Below, piece after piece: positions 43,851-55,877 of a stretch of DNA of 64,000 nt. Origin of the DNA: Nannobrachium achirus (taxonomy: Eukaryota; Chordata; Actinopteri; Myctophiformes; Myctophidae). Within the stretch, counting starts at the first letter, position 1. Each line of letters opens with the position of its first letter. The notes below the pieces were generated by a model, which did not search any database, was not told where the DNA came from, and saw only the letters and a program-made list of their open reading frames with translations. The DNA lies in NCBI GenBank assembly GCA_963921795.1, contig OY997654.1, positions 1,984,367 through 2,048,366 of the forward strand. Direction: 5' to 3'. A program made the translations under genes and the position numbers.

Positions 43851-43963
43851 CATATTGATGACATCAGAGATCTCCATATATGGGCATAAAAGGGACAAGG
43901 ACATGTAATGATGACATCAGGGATCTGATGACATCAAATCATGCCTCAGCGTGACATGAGGCA

Positions 43964-44034
43964 TCACATGTCACGTTGAGGCGTGACGCCTCATTAGCTT
44001 TTAATGAGGCCTCACGCCTCAGCGTGACATGTGA
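43964..44034. repeat. Foldback with 34-bp arms
   Basis: Left arm 43964-43997 and right arm 44001-44034 pair with about three mismatches around a 3-base loop (CTT). Arm text TCACATGTCACG..GAGGCGTGA..CCTCATTA. A (GGAC)4 run follows directly (44034-44052). The flanks repeat CCTCAGCGTGACATG, so the palindrome is embedded in a larger degenerate repeat. Confidence 0.85.
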
Positions 44035-44462
44035 CGGACGGACGGACGGACGGACATGATCTGCAGGTTTTCAAACTACGGTCGCAACTAAACATGGGAC
44101 CTACGGTCGCAATAATAACTATCACAATAATTATAATGTAGTCCTCTGTAGTTGTTGTTGGGGTATTTGTCACTGTACATTTGCACATACAGTAAGTGAA
44201 ACTCTGCATTAAGCTATCATAACTATTAGGAGCAGTGAGCTCTAGTGCCCAGGGAGCAGTTGTAGGGATTAAGTATTGTGCTCAGGGGGGACACTTCAAC
44301 ACATAGACTGGATCAGATGACCTTATGATTACCAGACGGCCTATCTACCCACGCAACAATGACTTGTCATGCTACTGAACATGTATGCAACATGAAGCAT
44401 CAATGTCTCAAAAACCTGTAAAATGTCCACGATGCGGCTGATGGAATCTGACTACAGTATAC

Positions 44463-44938
44463 CAGGGGTCTTCAACAGGGACCCCTATGGGGTCCTCAGA
44501 GTTACCACAGGGGGTCCTCCAAATCTTTGTGTGTGTGTGATAGAAACTTTTTTCTCTGTTTTATTATAACCACTTGAACCCTAGCGTCCGTATTCTGAGA
44601 ACTAGCAGAAAAATACGTCTTTGACGAAAATTCGCCGAAAAATACCTCTGTCGAAAATAGTAGATCTACAAAGCTTGTAGATCGGCTATTTTCGGCAAAG
44701 AGGTTCGATGTAGAGGGGAAAAAGAGCAGACCAAGTTCAGTGTGAAAGATCAAGTTCATGACGGTCCAAGTGGTTCAATATCTGAAAACAGAAATTGACA
44801 TGAATCCAAAATACACGTGATGATCGCGCTGTCGAGCAATAGAACTATATGGAATCTATGAAAGGGTTATGTGGGGGTCCCTGCTTCATCTCTCTCTCAA
44901 CTAAGGGGTCCTTAGCCTGAAAACGTTGAAGACCTCTG
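44463..44938. mobile_element. hAT MITE family H, copy 2
   Basis: Ends CAGGGGTCTTCAAC and GTTGAAGACCTCTG. Hairpin (44655-44695) is collapsed to the outer arms AATAGTAGATCTACAAAGC. Flanks CAGTATAC and GACTATAC match at 6 of 8. The body matches H1 over GGGGTCCTTAGCCTGAAAACG and TAGAGGGGAAAAAGAGCA. Confidence 0.88.
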
Positions 44939-44950
44939 GACTATACTATA

Positions 44951-45605
44951 GCCATGTTTCCATAAACGTATTCGAACTAGGGAAGCAAATTATCAGAAAT
45001 GCGTATTAAGACAAAGTGAATTTAGCCCGTTTCCATTGGCGGGTGTCATTCGAATTAGCGACAGTCGCATGGGTTGACAGAGTGCTCATCCTGCAAGTTT
45101 CAGCGTCCTCTGGAAGGTGGCCGATCTGCAAGCTCACAGCGCGGCGTGGAGACGCGGATGCGAGCTACTGTGAGCTTGTAGATCGGACACTTTTGGCACG
45201 CAACACCGTGTGATGAGGAAGGGTTTGCGACGGATGGCTTGACTCCGGGAGGTGAAAACGGGAGGAATGTACACACAGTCTGTGTCACTCCGTGTGTAAC
45301 AAACAACCGGTTTGTTTTGTGGGCTATAAACGCAATAGAATGGACGTTAAGCGGCAAGGGAAAGTGTTTAGTTGGCGGACGATATGGACCCAGAACGTCA
45401 TAATGTATTCACATTTATTGTCTGACCCGTTTCCATTCACAAATGCGCATTTAGTTTATTCGATAAAGCCTCAAAATCCACCTCCTCCAAGCGGATACGT
45501 TTTTTGCGGATAATGAAAGTTTATTTCGAATTTTGAAGTGTTTACATAAAAAGATTTTGCGAATAAGCCGTAAATGCGCATTTAGAGGCTTTATGGAAAC
45601 ACCAC
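44951..45605. mobile_element. MITE family O with TTTCCATAAA ends and hairpin module
   Basis: Left GCCATGTTTCCATAAACGTA and right GGCTTTATGGAAACACCA are inverted. Further inside, AATGCGTATT..GCCCGTTTCCATTGGCGG and TGACCCGTTTCCATTCAC give a second inverted set. The hairpin module (about 45117-45192) carries the variant arm CCGATCTGCAAGCTCACAG and a GCGGCG..GACGCGGATGCG tip. Superfamily not assigned. Confidence 0.65.
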
Positions 45606-46346
45606 TTATGTGTGGCGAGCTAAATTCACCCAGCTATGCTTCTATGAGACACAATAGGAGGTGAACATAGTAATGGGGATTCCAAAGCTTGCGGTTCTGA
45701 GACCTCAGCTGGAGGGTATAGGATGGAGACTCGGAGATGGTTTTAGGCAGGGGGTCCATTAACGCTTAGGGGAGCAGACTTGACGTCTCCTTACTCATCT
45801 GGGCCCCACAGGGAAGCGTTGCTCTCACCGCGGTGCCGTTGCGATGGTCAATACCAGTGTTTCCTTCTTTGGGACACCTGGATCTGGGCTGGGATATTCG
45901 GTCACAGTAACGATATTTCCGTCCCAACTGGGGATTCAGCCCCAGTGTAACATTGGAGGCACAGCATTAATTTTCTTTCTTTTTTTCCTCCCCTTTTTTG
46001 CTGAGCACAGACAATAAAGGCAACAGGGCTTTGAATATTAATTTTGTTACATGTGTAGGCCTATATTACATATGGTCTTAATGGTGCAATTGAGGCCATG
46101 TGTATGCAAAGCAATATGCAGCAATCATGAGACTATCAAGACAGTGCTTTGGTCTTGTTGCAGAAACTGCTGGGGGCAATGATGCTATGAAGGCGATAAT
46201 TCCAGTGTGTGCTAACTCAGTCTCCACACAGGGACCATTTTGGGCCGTATGTTGCAGATGTGACTCAGAAACAATGAGGCATGTTATTTTTTAATTGCGC
46301 AGAGCATTACCTCCATGATGAAACATCATGGCACACATTCTACTAT
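45606..46346. other. No recognisable feature
   Basis: Unassigned sequence. Confidence 0.4.
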
Positions 46347-46354
46347 AGGCTCGC

Positions 46355-46817
46355 CAAGGGGCGTCAATTGGGTATGGCAGGGGTATGCAGCTGCCATACC
46401 CTAGGAAAAATAAAAGTTACTTTTAAATGTAAATCCACAAATGTCTCGTTTTCTATCTGTGCTGGTCATTATGTAGTTAAATTACAGTAAAATAACTACA
46501 AATGCAACATTTTGCAATATGGTCACTTTAACAAGGTATTATAATTATATTCTCCACACCACACTTGTATTCTCCCCATCTTGACAAAAAGGTATATTCC
46601 CAGGTTCCGCAGGTCAGCTGCACAGGTGCAATTTATCATTGTTAATTGTGGCACGTTTACTAACATGCTAACATACCGTAGAAACGGGGGACAAAATAGA
46701 ATGTACTTCTTAAAATAAATGTATCATGCCTGTTGCTAAGGTATGGCAAGGTAAGGCGCGCGTGCAAGACACCAGTCATGTTGCCGTACCTTAGCTTTTT
46801 CTGAACTGACGCCACTG
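46355..46817 (+). mobile_element. hAT MITE family E, copy 6
   Basis: Left CAAGGGGCGTCAATTGGG; right CTGAACTGACGCCACTG. AGGCTCGC is duplicated on both sides (46347-46354 and 46818-46825); because CAAGG follows on both sides, the apparent match is 13 bp. An internal segment around GCACTTGAACAACC is deleted relative to E5. Confidence 0.88.
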
Positions 46818-46825
46818 AGGCTCGC

Positions 46826-47239
46826 CAAGGAATGCTTAGGATAACTGCATTACGGCTGTATTGCAGAGCTGACATGAAATATTTGACAGAATAATTGTAT
46901 GAGCTTGGCTGATAATGCATACAGTATATTCATTTACACTCCACTGTCATATTGTATGCTTGGTAGTAAGTTAACTATAGCAATAGCCACAGGCAAACAT
47001 CACCGCTTGCCGATGCTAGTTCACCACTATGCAGCTGTTAACTTAGTGTGTGGGGCATAAACAAAATGTTTATTTTGTCAGAATAACTACTCAAAACTAC
47101 AGCCAGATACCCACAGGATCTGCGATTCACTGCAGTGTCCCCGCAATGGCATATTTGAAAGCTAAGATATGCTGTCAGACACTAACACCTCTGCAGAAGC
47201 AAAGCTACCGTATGACAGAAAAAAATATATATAAATAAC

Positions 47240-47240
<1 letters not shown>
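46826..47240. other. No recognisable feature
   Basis: Unassigned sequence. Confidence 0.4.

Positions 47241-47303
<63 letters not shown>
47241..47303. repeat. (TG)n microsatellite
   Basis: About 31 TG units. Confidence 0.97.
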
Positions 47304-47304
<1 letters not shown>

Positions 47305-47804
47305 CCTGCATGAGTGTGTGCATGTGTGGGAGATATTTTACCTTGAGCCAATATATGGCAGTTTCCATCTCACAATGGATTCAAAAGGGAGTTCATCTTT
47401 GTGTCATTCCAATCCATCTCGCAGAGCTGTTCTATGAAAACTGATATGCCTATGCTATGAATATTTGCTCCCATCCCCATGTAGATGTGTCTTAATGGAC
47501 TCTGACAGCTGTGTGGCTATTATTGATGCCTCTGCGAAGCATAATGAAAGTAAAATAGCTCCTCCACAATAGGTGGCAGTTAATTGGTGCAAACATTCGC
47601 CCACTCTGACTTAACAAGGTTAACAAGCGTCAGAAAATTACCTCGCTATACCTACAGTTAGAACATGCAAAAACAGACTCATTAGTGAACTAGAAAAATC
47701 TAAGCTATTTTACATGAGACCCCCTATAGAGGTTGTGATGACTTTGAGCTAATAACTAACTACAGGACTACAGTAACAGACTACACTATAACTTCTAGGA
47801 ACTG
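47304..47804. other. No recognisable feature
   Basis: Unassigned sequence. Confidence 0.4.
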
Positions 47805-47812
47805 TGTTGAAC

Positions 47813-48264
47813 CAGGGGCGTCAATTCAGTATGGCAGGGGTATGCAGCTGCCATACCCTGGGTCCAGGGGGGAAAATAAAAGTTACTCTCTTTGTCTATC
47901 TGGTGTGGTTATTATGCTGTTAAATTACAGCAAAATGACTGCAAATGCAACATTTTTCTCCACACTTGTATTCTCCCCATCTTGACAAAATGCTAGCCTA
48001 TATTCCCAGGTTCCGCAAGTCAGCTGCACAGGTGCAATTCATTATTGTTAATTGTGGCACGTTTACTAACATGCCAAGTTTAGCTGCACTTGAACAACCG
48101 TTCCAGGCTGCCATATCCAGCCCAAGAAACCGTAGAAATGGGGGGAAAAATAGAATGTACTTCTTAAAATAAATGTATCATGTTGCTAAGTTATGGCAAC
48201 ATGACTGGTGTCTTAAAGACACCAGTCATGTTGCCATACCTTAGCTTTTTCTGAACTGACGCCG
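47813..48264 (+). mobile_element. hAT MITE family E, copy 7
   Basis: Left CAGGGGCGTCAATTCAG; right CTGAACTGACGCCG. TGTTGAAC is perfect on both sides (47805-47812 and 48265-48272). The last four bases of the usual right end (ACTG) are missing. End hairpin at about 48190-48246 has tip GTCTTAAAGAC. Confidence 0.9.
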
Positions 48265-48272
48265 TGTTGAAC

Positions 48273-48675
48273 CTCATATTTCGGATTTGTATATTCACCC
48301 TGGATTTGTTAAATGTGTCTTTTATTTGGTCGGAATGCAGGTAATAAGTCATTCACATTCTGGTCATCTCACGGCTATGGTCATCATTAATTAAGGCGGC
48401 TGTGTTCTGACTTATTGACCCCTGTAGCTCAAGGGATTTTGATGGGTTATGGAGAAGCTCATGGAATCTGGCCCATGGCCCAAGTTCTTTCCATTTTGGT
48501 CTTCCGCAGTGTTTGATGCATGGCAATTTAAATCCTCTCGTCTAATTAAATGTGATCTGCGCTCGTGCTAAATGACTTTTCTTTCCCGCCCTGCCCCACT
48601 CGCTGAGAGATATCAGCTGTCTCTCTCTCTCTCACACACATAAAGTGACATTCCTCTTTTCCATTATGCAGGATT
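48273..48675. other. No recognisable feature
   Basis: Unassigned sequence. Confidence 0.4.
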
Positions 48676-49288
48676 ATTACCCATTTAGAACGGGTACACA
48701 TTATTGCGTATCATTATTTTATGCTTTAGCTATTGAAAAATAGCAGATATACAAGCTCACAGCGCGGCACCGAGTGCCGCTCTGCGAGCTTGTAGATCTG
48801 CTATTTTAGAAAAATCGTGAAAATTTGAATTTTGAATCGATTCTATAAGTGTCTTTTGAATGCTTCTAAGATTTTTTGAAAAACCTATGTTTCTATGTCA
48901 GCAATCTGGCTAGCCAGCCATCGTCAAAGAAAAGGTCCTTTTCACTTAAACGGAGCTCACTTAGTCTGTTCTTGAGAGACTACTGTGTCAGGTGTCAGTG
49001 GTTCTCAAACCTTTTCACGTGAAGGACCCCCAAAATGATATTTATTGGTCCACAGACCCGCATCTCAAAATATTTAGTTCCAGGGACCACCCAGAGGCAA
49101 AATGAGACAAGCGTTGGCTTTGAATATACATAATATATTCAAAGATTTGCACACATTTTCACAACTTTTTCAAAAATAGCAGATCTACAAGCTCGCAGCG
49201 CGGCACTCGGTGCCGCGCTGTGAGCTTGTATACCTGCTATTTTTCACTGGTTAAAGCATTCAATAATTCTAGGCCCTAAATGGGTTAA
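48676..49288. mobile_element. TTAA-flanked MITE family C, copy 5
   Basis: Starts ATTACCCATTTAGAACGGG and ends CCCTAAATGGGTTAA. Hairpins at about 48734-48809 (GCGGCACCGAGTGCCGC tip) and 49172-49246 (GCGGCACTCGGTGCCGC tip) are both nearly perfect. The tip base change between the two hairpins (CGAG versus CTCGG orientation) is constant across C copies. Confidence 0.88.
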
Positions 49289-49677
49289 CAGGTAGGAAGG
49301 ACTTGGAGGATATGTTGTATGTTGAGGGCCCCTGACTACCGTTCACTGGAAGTCCCTTTTTTTTCTTCTGGAGAATAAGTAATGGTGATATGCAGACTGC
49401 CAGCCAGGAGGAATCGAAGGGATTTGGGGGCTTAATTCACAGCTTAGCTACCCCATCTCTGGTGTCAGCACAATGCAAAGTTCAGCTCTAAATCATTAAT
49501 AAAATAATGCCATCAGTCAGCCTATGCTCAAAGACGAAGATGTTGAATCCTAATATCTTTTGTGGTCAATAGGCTACTTGAACTCTGATATACAAGACGT
49601 ATCCGGTCTGTGACATGAATGAATACACATTTAACCTGATAAACCCTTGCTTCATTATTCTGGGGCTAACATTGCAC

Positions 49678-49770
49678 GGAAAATAGCATTATCTACAAGT
49701 ATTGCGTTGTGAGCTTGCAGTTCGGCTATTTTTGGCAAAGAGATTTGGTGCAAACGGAAACTAGAAAAGG
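49678..49770. mobile_element. Decayed hairpin core of family H type
   Basis: AAAATAGCATTATCTACAAG..TTGTGAGCTTGC..CGGCTATTTTTGGCAAAGAG. The trailing GGCAAAGAGATTTGGTG resembles the right hairpin flank of family H. hAT ends were not found. Confidence 0.5.
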
Positions 49771-50549
49771 ACACTCCTCAGAGTGCTGGGTTGTCTTGGT
49801 TGGTTGTAGCCGGCAGGACACAAGGAATAGTGGGAGATAGTTTCACTACGACGTACAGGTGATGTACAGTGCAACCTTTTGCATTCGTGGCTCTCACTCA
49901 GGGCCGTAGCGCGTCTAATCGGCGCTCTAGGCGAGCTCTCTCGAATGCGCCCACTCCCGCGCGATTTTTGTGGGTTTTGCCGTGAATTTAGTCGGTTTTG
50001 AATGACTGTTCAATAATATGACATTTTCTCGGGGTTTGGCGTGATTTTTGGGTCAGGTTGGGTGGCTCATTAACTTTTTTTTTTTTTTATTTTTTACAAA
50101 AATGGTCAACAATGAACAGCAGACTGTGTACAAGGCAAGCACGCTGGATAAACCTTGTCACACAAGCCGCCACAGTCTCATAAATCATGTTTTGGGGTGA
50201 GCATTCAGCACAACTGCCAAAGTGACTGTACTGTACTTGGCAAAACACCCAACAGCATAATATCTGTTTAGCAGAGTGTGGTGGCTCGTGTGGGACAACA
50301 ATGGCATGGATGCATGTGTAATGCCAACTAATAACAGACTGATTTAAAATGAAAATGACTTTTGACCGCAACAAATAGTGTAAAAGAGATTATAGGCTCC
50401 ACTCTAAGCTATGAGGGCTGCTAGGTTCTGCAGGGGAAACTGTACAACGGGGACATAGACCCCATGGACAGTCATTTGGGATCAATATAAGTAGGAAAAT
50501 GAGCCTAGATGTTATTTAGTCTGGAATTGTCCTTTAAGGTCTATGTTTT
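49771..50549. other. No recognisable feature
   Basis: Unassigned sequence. Confidence 0.4.
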
Positions 50550-50650
50550 GCCTATTTGAAAATAGCAGATCTACATGCTCACAAGGTGGCGCATCATGAC
50601 GCATTGTGACCTTGTAGATTTGTTATTTTCACACAATGCGTTCTGCACAA
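50550..50650. mobile_element. Isolated hairpin module
   Basis: TTGAAAATAGCAGATCTACATGCTCACAA..TTGTGACCTTGTAGATTTGTTATTTTCAC (about 50556-50634) with tip GGTGGCGCATCATGACGCA. Followed by CTGCACAATGAGTACTTTCTAC, also present in family P2 at 61102, so this may be a P-related element with unrecognised ends. Confidence 0.6.
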
Positions 50651-51567
50651 TGAGTACTTTCTACTTTTAATGCATTGGCAGTATCCTCCCTCATACTGTA
50701 GGTAGGTAGTCTTTCGTGGCCAGACTGTTGCCTAACGTGATTTGCAAATGCTCCCGGCATACAGTCTGGGAGACGGAAATGATAACGATGAGTGTGAGAT
50801 AAACCGGATGTGATGCTACCGCTCCATTGGTGCAATAGCGATAACAAGTACTACTAGAAGCGTTATGTCTCCTTTCAATATTCTTGGGGACGTTATTTCA
50901 TCCTTCTCTGGTGTTATTGGTGTTAGTTCCATGATGTTTTCAAATATTTTCTTAAACTATACGCGTATAACAAGAATATGCCGCTTGACTGACTCTGTCT
51001 GTGCTAGTGTGTGTTATGTTTCCAATGGGACTACAGTTCAGTGCAGCAGTGGCTACTTCCGATACTTGCAGTTCGGGAGCTGTTGTTCCTGACTCTATAT
51101 ACTGTACAGTAGCATTCGGAGATTGTGGAATAGTTGTCTGGCTACGCAAGACTAATAGGTAAGTAGAATAAAAGTGTGGTGTGACCGTGCCCTAACAGAG
51201 TTTGTCTACATTGCAGGATTGATACTTCCACTGCATACACCTGATGTCAGGAGTTGAGCGAACAAAGCCTGCCCTCTCATTATGGACAGAGCCTACAAGG
51301 CAAACCGAGTTCAAATAAAGTCAGTCATCTGTTCATGATGTTTGCCATTTTTGTGTCAAATAGGCCCCTCCAAATTGTGAATGGCCTGGGCTACTGACAA
51401 CACTGATTGATATTGCATGCTGCAGTCATGTATTGTATGTGTATATACATGCTGCTGCCAACAGTGCTTGTATTATGCAAATGTTATTTGTTGATAGAGA
51501 ATTTTATATTTAGCATGATTAAGGCCAACCAGTAATACAAACGACCACCACGTTGCTCTTTTGGTAA
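50651..51567. other. No recognisable feature
   Basis: Unassigned sequence. Confidence 0.4.
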
Positions 51568-51595
51568 GCGTATGCCCTTGTTCAAATGCCCACAC
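51568..51595. repeat. Left 28-bp direct repeat abutting K3
   Basis: Runs from GCGTATGCCCTTGTTC to GCCCACAC, directly before K3. It matches 52147-52174 at 26 of 28 positions. Confidence 0.93.
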
Positions 51596-52146
51596 CAGGG
51601 ACGTGCTGGGTCCCTGATTCAGCCCAGGAAAAAGAGTTGTAGAGGCCCTTATTGCGCGCTATAGATAGAGATCTCTCTCTATAGCGCTGCTGCTACTCAA
51701 AGATTTGCCATTTCAGATCAGGACAAGTGACAAGCCAGTGGGCCAATTACATGAGTTATATTTTGTCGTTGTCGGGTGGAAACCTTGTATGTCCAAAACC
51801 GTGTATTTATCATTTTAAAAATGATAGAAACTAGTGAAAACAGCCAATCTACAAGCACACAACGCCTCACGGTGCAAGGCGTTGTGTGCTTGTAGATCTG
51901 CTGTTTTCACTACTTTTGTGCGATGGCCTTGTATGATGAAGCAGGGCTTTGCTTTGCGAAAAAGAATTACACATTTGAAACTTGGAGATACGAGGTTTCT
52001 GCCCGACAGTGACGATTTACTTTGTTGGCCGCCCAGCCCCCAAAATGGAACGACATTTTATTTAAATTTTTTTGGCCTGGACCGGCCGGGAATGAACTGG
52101 CCGTTCGGGAGTTGTCCCGCTTTTCCCAATGGCCAGCACGTCCCTG
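51596..52146. mobile_element. hAT MITE family K, copy 3, with A core
   Basis: Ends CAGGGACGTGCTGG and CCAGCACGTCCCTG. Contains AGAGATCTCTCTCTATAGCG, then an A core with TCGTTGTCGGGTGG (51766) and CCCGACAGTGACGA (about 52002-52015), and a hairpin at about 51833-51911. No 8-bp duplication; 28-bp direct repeats touch both termini instead. Confidence 0.88.
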
Positions 52147-52174
52147 GTGTATGCCCTTGTTCAAATGCCCGCAC
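52147..52174. repeat. Right 28-bp direct repeat abutting K3
   Basis: GTGTATGCCCTTGTTC to GCCCGCAC, directly after K3. Confidence 0.93.
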
Positions 52175-52534
52175 ATGAACATTGTGACTGGGAAAAGGCC
52201 AGTCTTTGCCTTGTGTCAATCAGCTTGAATCCACTTGAAAGAATTACACATCACAAGATGAGCTTTTCAAAAGAGGGACATACAGTAAAGAAGCCTTCAC
52301 TTGCCACCACGCTTCATGATAAAGCATGTTCTGCCTGTTATTTATTTTCCATGAATTTTATTATCATTCATTTTATGTTTTTCTCAGTTCTGAAAGAATA
52401 ATAGTAACAGTTCAAAGAGCTCCTTTGATCGGACTCTCTGCTTCTGTCTTTACAATAACAAGTGACATTCGTATGTGTTTTTGAAGCCCGCTTTGGTCTT
52501 ATTATTAGAAAATAATGATTTTGATCTACAATAA

Positions 52535-52971
52535 CAGTGGTTCTCAACCTTTTCAGGCCGCGACCCCCAAAATAATCATATTTTAACTGTGGACCCCCCC
52601 CCCTACCCTGACGAGCGCTAAGAGTTGAGGCATACATTTAACACGGTTCTATTGTGAAAATAGCAGATCTACATGCTCACAACGCCTCGCAGTGCGAGGC
52701 GTTGTGAGCATGTAGATCGGCTATTTTCAACATTTCTACCTCTAATATTTGACAATTTGGCCAATGTTTAATTTGTCATTTTAGAGGTATTAAAAAGTCC
52801 TTAAACTGTCACTTTAGAAATGTGCAGATGCCCTCTATACACTTAAACTTTGTTAATGTGTTTACTGTTGAGTGAAAAACAACGTTCCACATTAAGTTAA
52901 TCATCTGGGGATCCACCAAAATGAATCTGGGACCCCCCTGGCGGTCCTGACCCACAGGTTGAGAACCACTG
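52535..52971. mobile_element. hAT MITE family B, copy 4
   Basis: Ends CAGTGGTTCTCAACC and GGTTGAGAACCACTG. Target duplication TACAATAA is perfect (52527-52534 and 52972-52979). Hairpin at about 52655-52730 has tip CCTCGCAGTGCGAGG. Orientation as B3. Confidence 0.93.
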
Positions 52972-52979
52972 TACAATAA

Positions 52980-53639
52980 GGCGTCATCCTACAGTATGTA
53001 CACCTTCAATAACATTTTCACAATCTATTTGCCTTAAATTGCCTATAAAGTAAATACCACATTGTCAATATGGTATGGTATAGCCTTGGCCGTTTTGTGT
53101 TGATTGTTTTATAACTTTATAGAGGACTGTGCAGTACAATCTGGAGTGTTAATTTAACACTGAGGGTGTAAAAATGTGCCTGCAAAGGGCTGTGTACATT
53201 GGCAATTTCATGCACAAGTATTCAAAGGAGGCACATCAATCCTGGCAATTCAGAACGTTACATTTTAGCAGCTGTAGATCCAAACAGAAACACTTGTAGC
53301 TTGAAAGTATGTTCAGTGTGGCTGCCAATTCTGAAATGAATATACCCTCTCCCAGCATGCCGGGCTAACATTAGCAGGCAATTGGCTAGAGTAATGGGGA
53401 AGTGGACAAACATGATCACTTTATGAAAACATAAACAGTCTGGTTCACATCACTGGTGCCGTATTTAAAAAGACTACAACTCATCTCTTACCAATATGAT
53501 CCAAATATTCAAGGCATGTGCTCATTAGAGCTGTTATTACTTATACAGTATCAAACCTTTATAAAACTATGCTGTTTGTTACTGTATCATGGTTTTCTAG
53601 TCAATAATAATTATTATTATTATGTATGTACCGTATGTA
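52980..53639. other. No recognisable feature
   Basis: Unassigned sequence. Confidence 0.4.
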
Positions 53640-54425
53640 TGTAATCCGCGTATCTCGAGAACCGTTTGTCCCACCGGCTTCAAATTCGGCACGCACGTTC
53701 CCCGCCGCAGCAGGTAGTGCAGTTCCCGGCCTCGACCCGACCCGATATGCGATTTTCCGGAAACCGGCGCAAAAGGTTTGGATTCTCCGTACGCGGAGCT
53801 GATGTCTGACATCAGGGTTTTACTGAACCGGCACTGTGTCTGCAGAGATGTCCATATATGGGCATAAAATGGACAACAGGCACAACATGAGTCAACACAG
53901 GCTTCGGCACACGCGTTCCCCGCCGCAGCAACCCGATACGCGGTTTTCCGGAACCGCCGCGAAAGTTTCGGAGCTGCTGTCTGACATCAGATCTCCATAT
54001 ACAGGCATAAAATGGACGCAGACAGACAGATACAGATTATCTCTATATACTGTATGGGCATAAATGGACACAGGCAAACAGTCAAAACAGGTCCTATGAC
54101 AACAGGTATAATGGGGTTAGCATTAAAGGGTGGGTCATTCATTCCCTATTTACATCGTTCCCCATGTAGGCTGGTCCTCGACTAGACGCTCGGCCGCCCG
54201 TCAGGCAGATAAGAGATCTCCATATATGGGCATAAAATGGACGCAGACAGACAGATATCTCCATATATGGGCATAAATGGACACAGGCAAACAGATGGTC
54301 AAAACGGGTCCTATGACAACAGGTACCGTATAATGGGGTTTACATTAAAGGGCGGGGCATTCATTCCCTATTTACATCGTTCCCGAGTTGGCCAGGTCGC
54401 CGACTAGACTCTCGGCCGCACTTCT
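53640..54425. repeat. Internally repeated element V
   Basis: Starts near GCGTATCTCGAGAACCGTTTG. CCGCCGCAGCA..GGTTTTCCGG occurs twice (53700 and 53921). A block from CTCCATATATGGGCATAAA to ACATCGTTCCC occurs twice (about 53990-54168 and 54210-54384), with GACGCAGACAGACAGAT and GGTCCTATGACAACAGGTA. Class unknown; similar motifs occur at 43873 and 26799. Confidence 0.6.
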
Positions 54426-54427
54426 AG

Positions 54428-54447
54428 TAATAATAATAATAATAATA
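54428..54447. repeat. (AAT)n microsatellite
   Basis: Six to seven AAT units at the right edge of V, possibly its tail. Confidence 0.9.
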
Positions 54448-54927
54448 GTTAAAAGAGTGAAGAGTCGATGTACAGTATAATGGCCTGTTTTCAGCATGGG
54501 GTTTCCTCTTTGGGTCGACTCTAGGATTTGATTGAACTCAGGTGCCCTGTATGCATACAAATGTGATGAAGAGCCTGTTGATTGTCCATGACTTGATTGC
54601 AATATGCTTTTGATTGCTGCGTTCCTTTCTATGACTATGAATAGTCCTTGACACATGTGAAGTGACGCCACATTTGACATTTACATGTGCAGCCGTGTTA
54701 TTGCACTTAGCACGCCGGCGAGACCATTCAGTAGGGGAGGGTTTGAATCAGCACTGCGAGCCCTGGGAAACAAAACAAATGGTCCTAATTCTAACAAATT
54801 GATGCAACGCCAGTAGGCCTCTTCCCAGCGGTTCTTTTATAAATTGGGACATAATGCGACCGTAAGTCAAAGCATCCCTCATTTTTTATGGGACAAACTC
54901 GATGATCTGTGTGGCGGGTGGGGGCCA
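54448..54927. other. No recognisable feature
   Basis: Unassigned sequence. Confidence 0.4.
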
Positions 54928-54978
54928 GACGACACACACTGACACACACTGAGACACACACGCACGCACGCACACGCA

Positions 54979-55010
<32 letters not shown>

Positions 55011-55021
55011 CACACACACAC
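54928..55021. repeat. CA/CGCA compound microsatellite
   Basis: GACACACACTGA units, then CGCA tetramers, then CA. Confidence 0.95.
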
Positions 55022-55401
55022 TACACCTGCAGAATTGTAGGGCTGGTGATATTAGGAGGGGATATAAATGGCCCATAGCGGGACCGTTCCCAGCGGGCCC
55101 ATAGCGATAGCCAAGCAAGTTCAAGGTATAATCTCTGTTGGCCCATGAGGGGGACTAATGAGTAACTGGAAGAAGGGGGAGGAAGATGATTATACTTTAC
55201 ATACTAACCTTGGCAACTGGGGCTGTCCTTTAATGACGGCATAATTCAGCGTTCACCTTGGGAGACTGCCACGGGTTTTGGTTTATGAGGTCACCCGGGT
55301 AACCTCAATCATTCAAGTGCACGCTCTGTCTTTGCTTCAGTGACTTCCCTCCATGCCCGCGTGCATGGACACATACATGCGTGCACACGAGCACACTCGC
55401 T

Positions 55402-55404
<3 letters not shown>
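55022..55404. other. No recognisable feature
   Basis: Unassigned sequence. GGCCCATAGCG occurs twice near 55068 and 55097. Confidence 0.4.

Positions 55405-55460
<56 letters not shown>
55405..55460. repeat. (CA)n microsatellite
   Basis: About 28 CA units. Confidence 0.97.
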
Positions 55461-55463
<3 letters not shown>

Positions 55464-55833
55464 CCCGGCGTTACAGATAGCCTGCCTCCCGCCACCGGCA
55501 GCAGAACAGGTCGCATCACAATCGTCCATTACTCTCCCTCCGTGTTCTAGAGTCATGCACAGAACTGACTCATAGTTATGAGTGGACTGATAGATTATGG
55601 GATTATTCAGGATTTATCTACTGCATTGAGTGGTGGAGAGACGAACCATTGACTGCAATATATCGATTGGATGAATGGAACGTGCAGCGTGGACAGCTAA
55701 AGGTTTTATTCCATCTCTGGTATGAGGAGTCTGTCTCCAAAATGATATCAGATTTTGAAGAAGAAAAATATAAGAAACATAGTAAATCACTCTATATTAT
55801 TTAGAGGCTCAGTATTTTGAAATTAAAGTACCT

Positions 55834-55836
<3 letters not shown>
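55461..55836. other. No recognisable feature
   Basis: Unassigned sequence. Confidence 0.4.

Positions 55837-55871
<35 letters not shown>
55837..55871. repeat. (TA)n microsatellite
   Basis: About 17 TA units. Confidence 0.93.
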
Positions 55872-55877
<6 letters not shown>

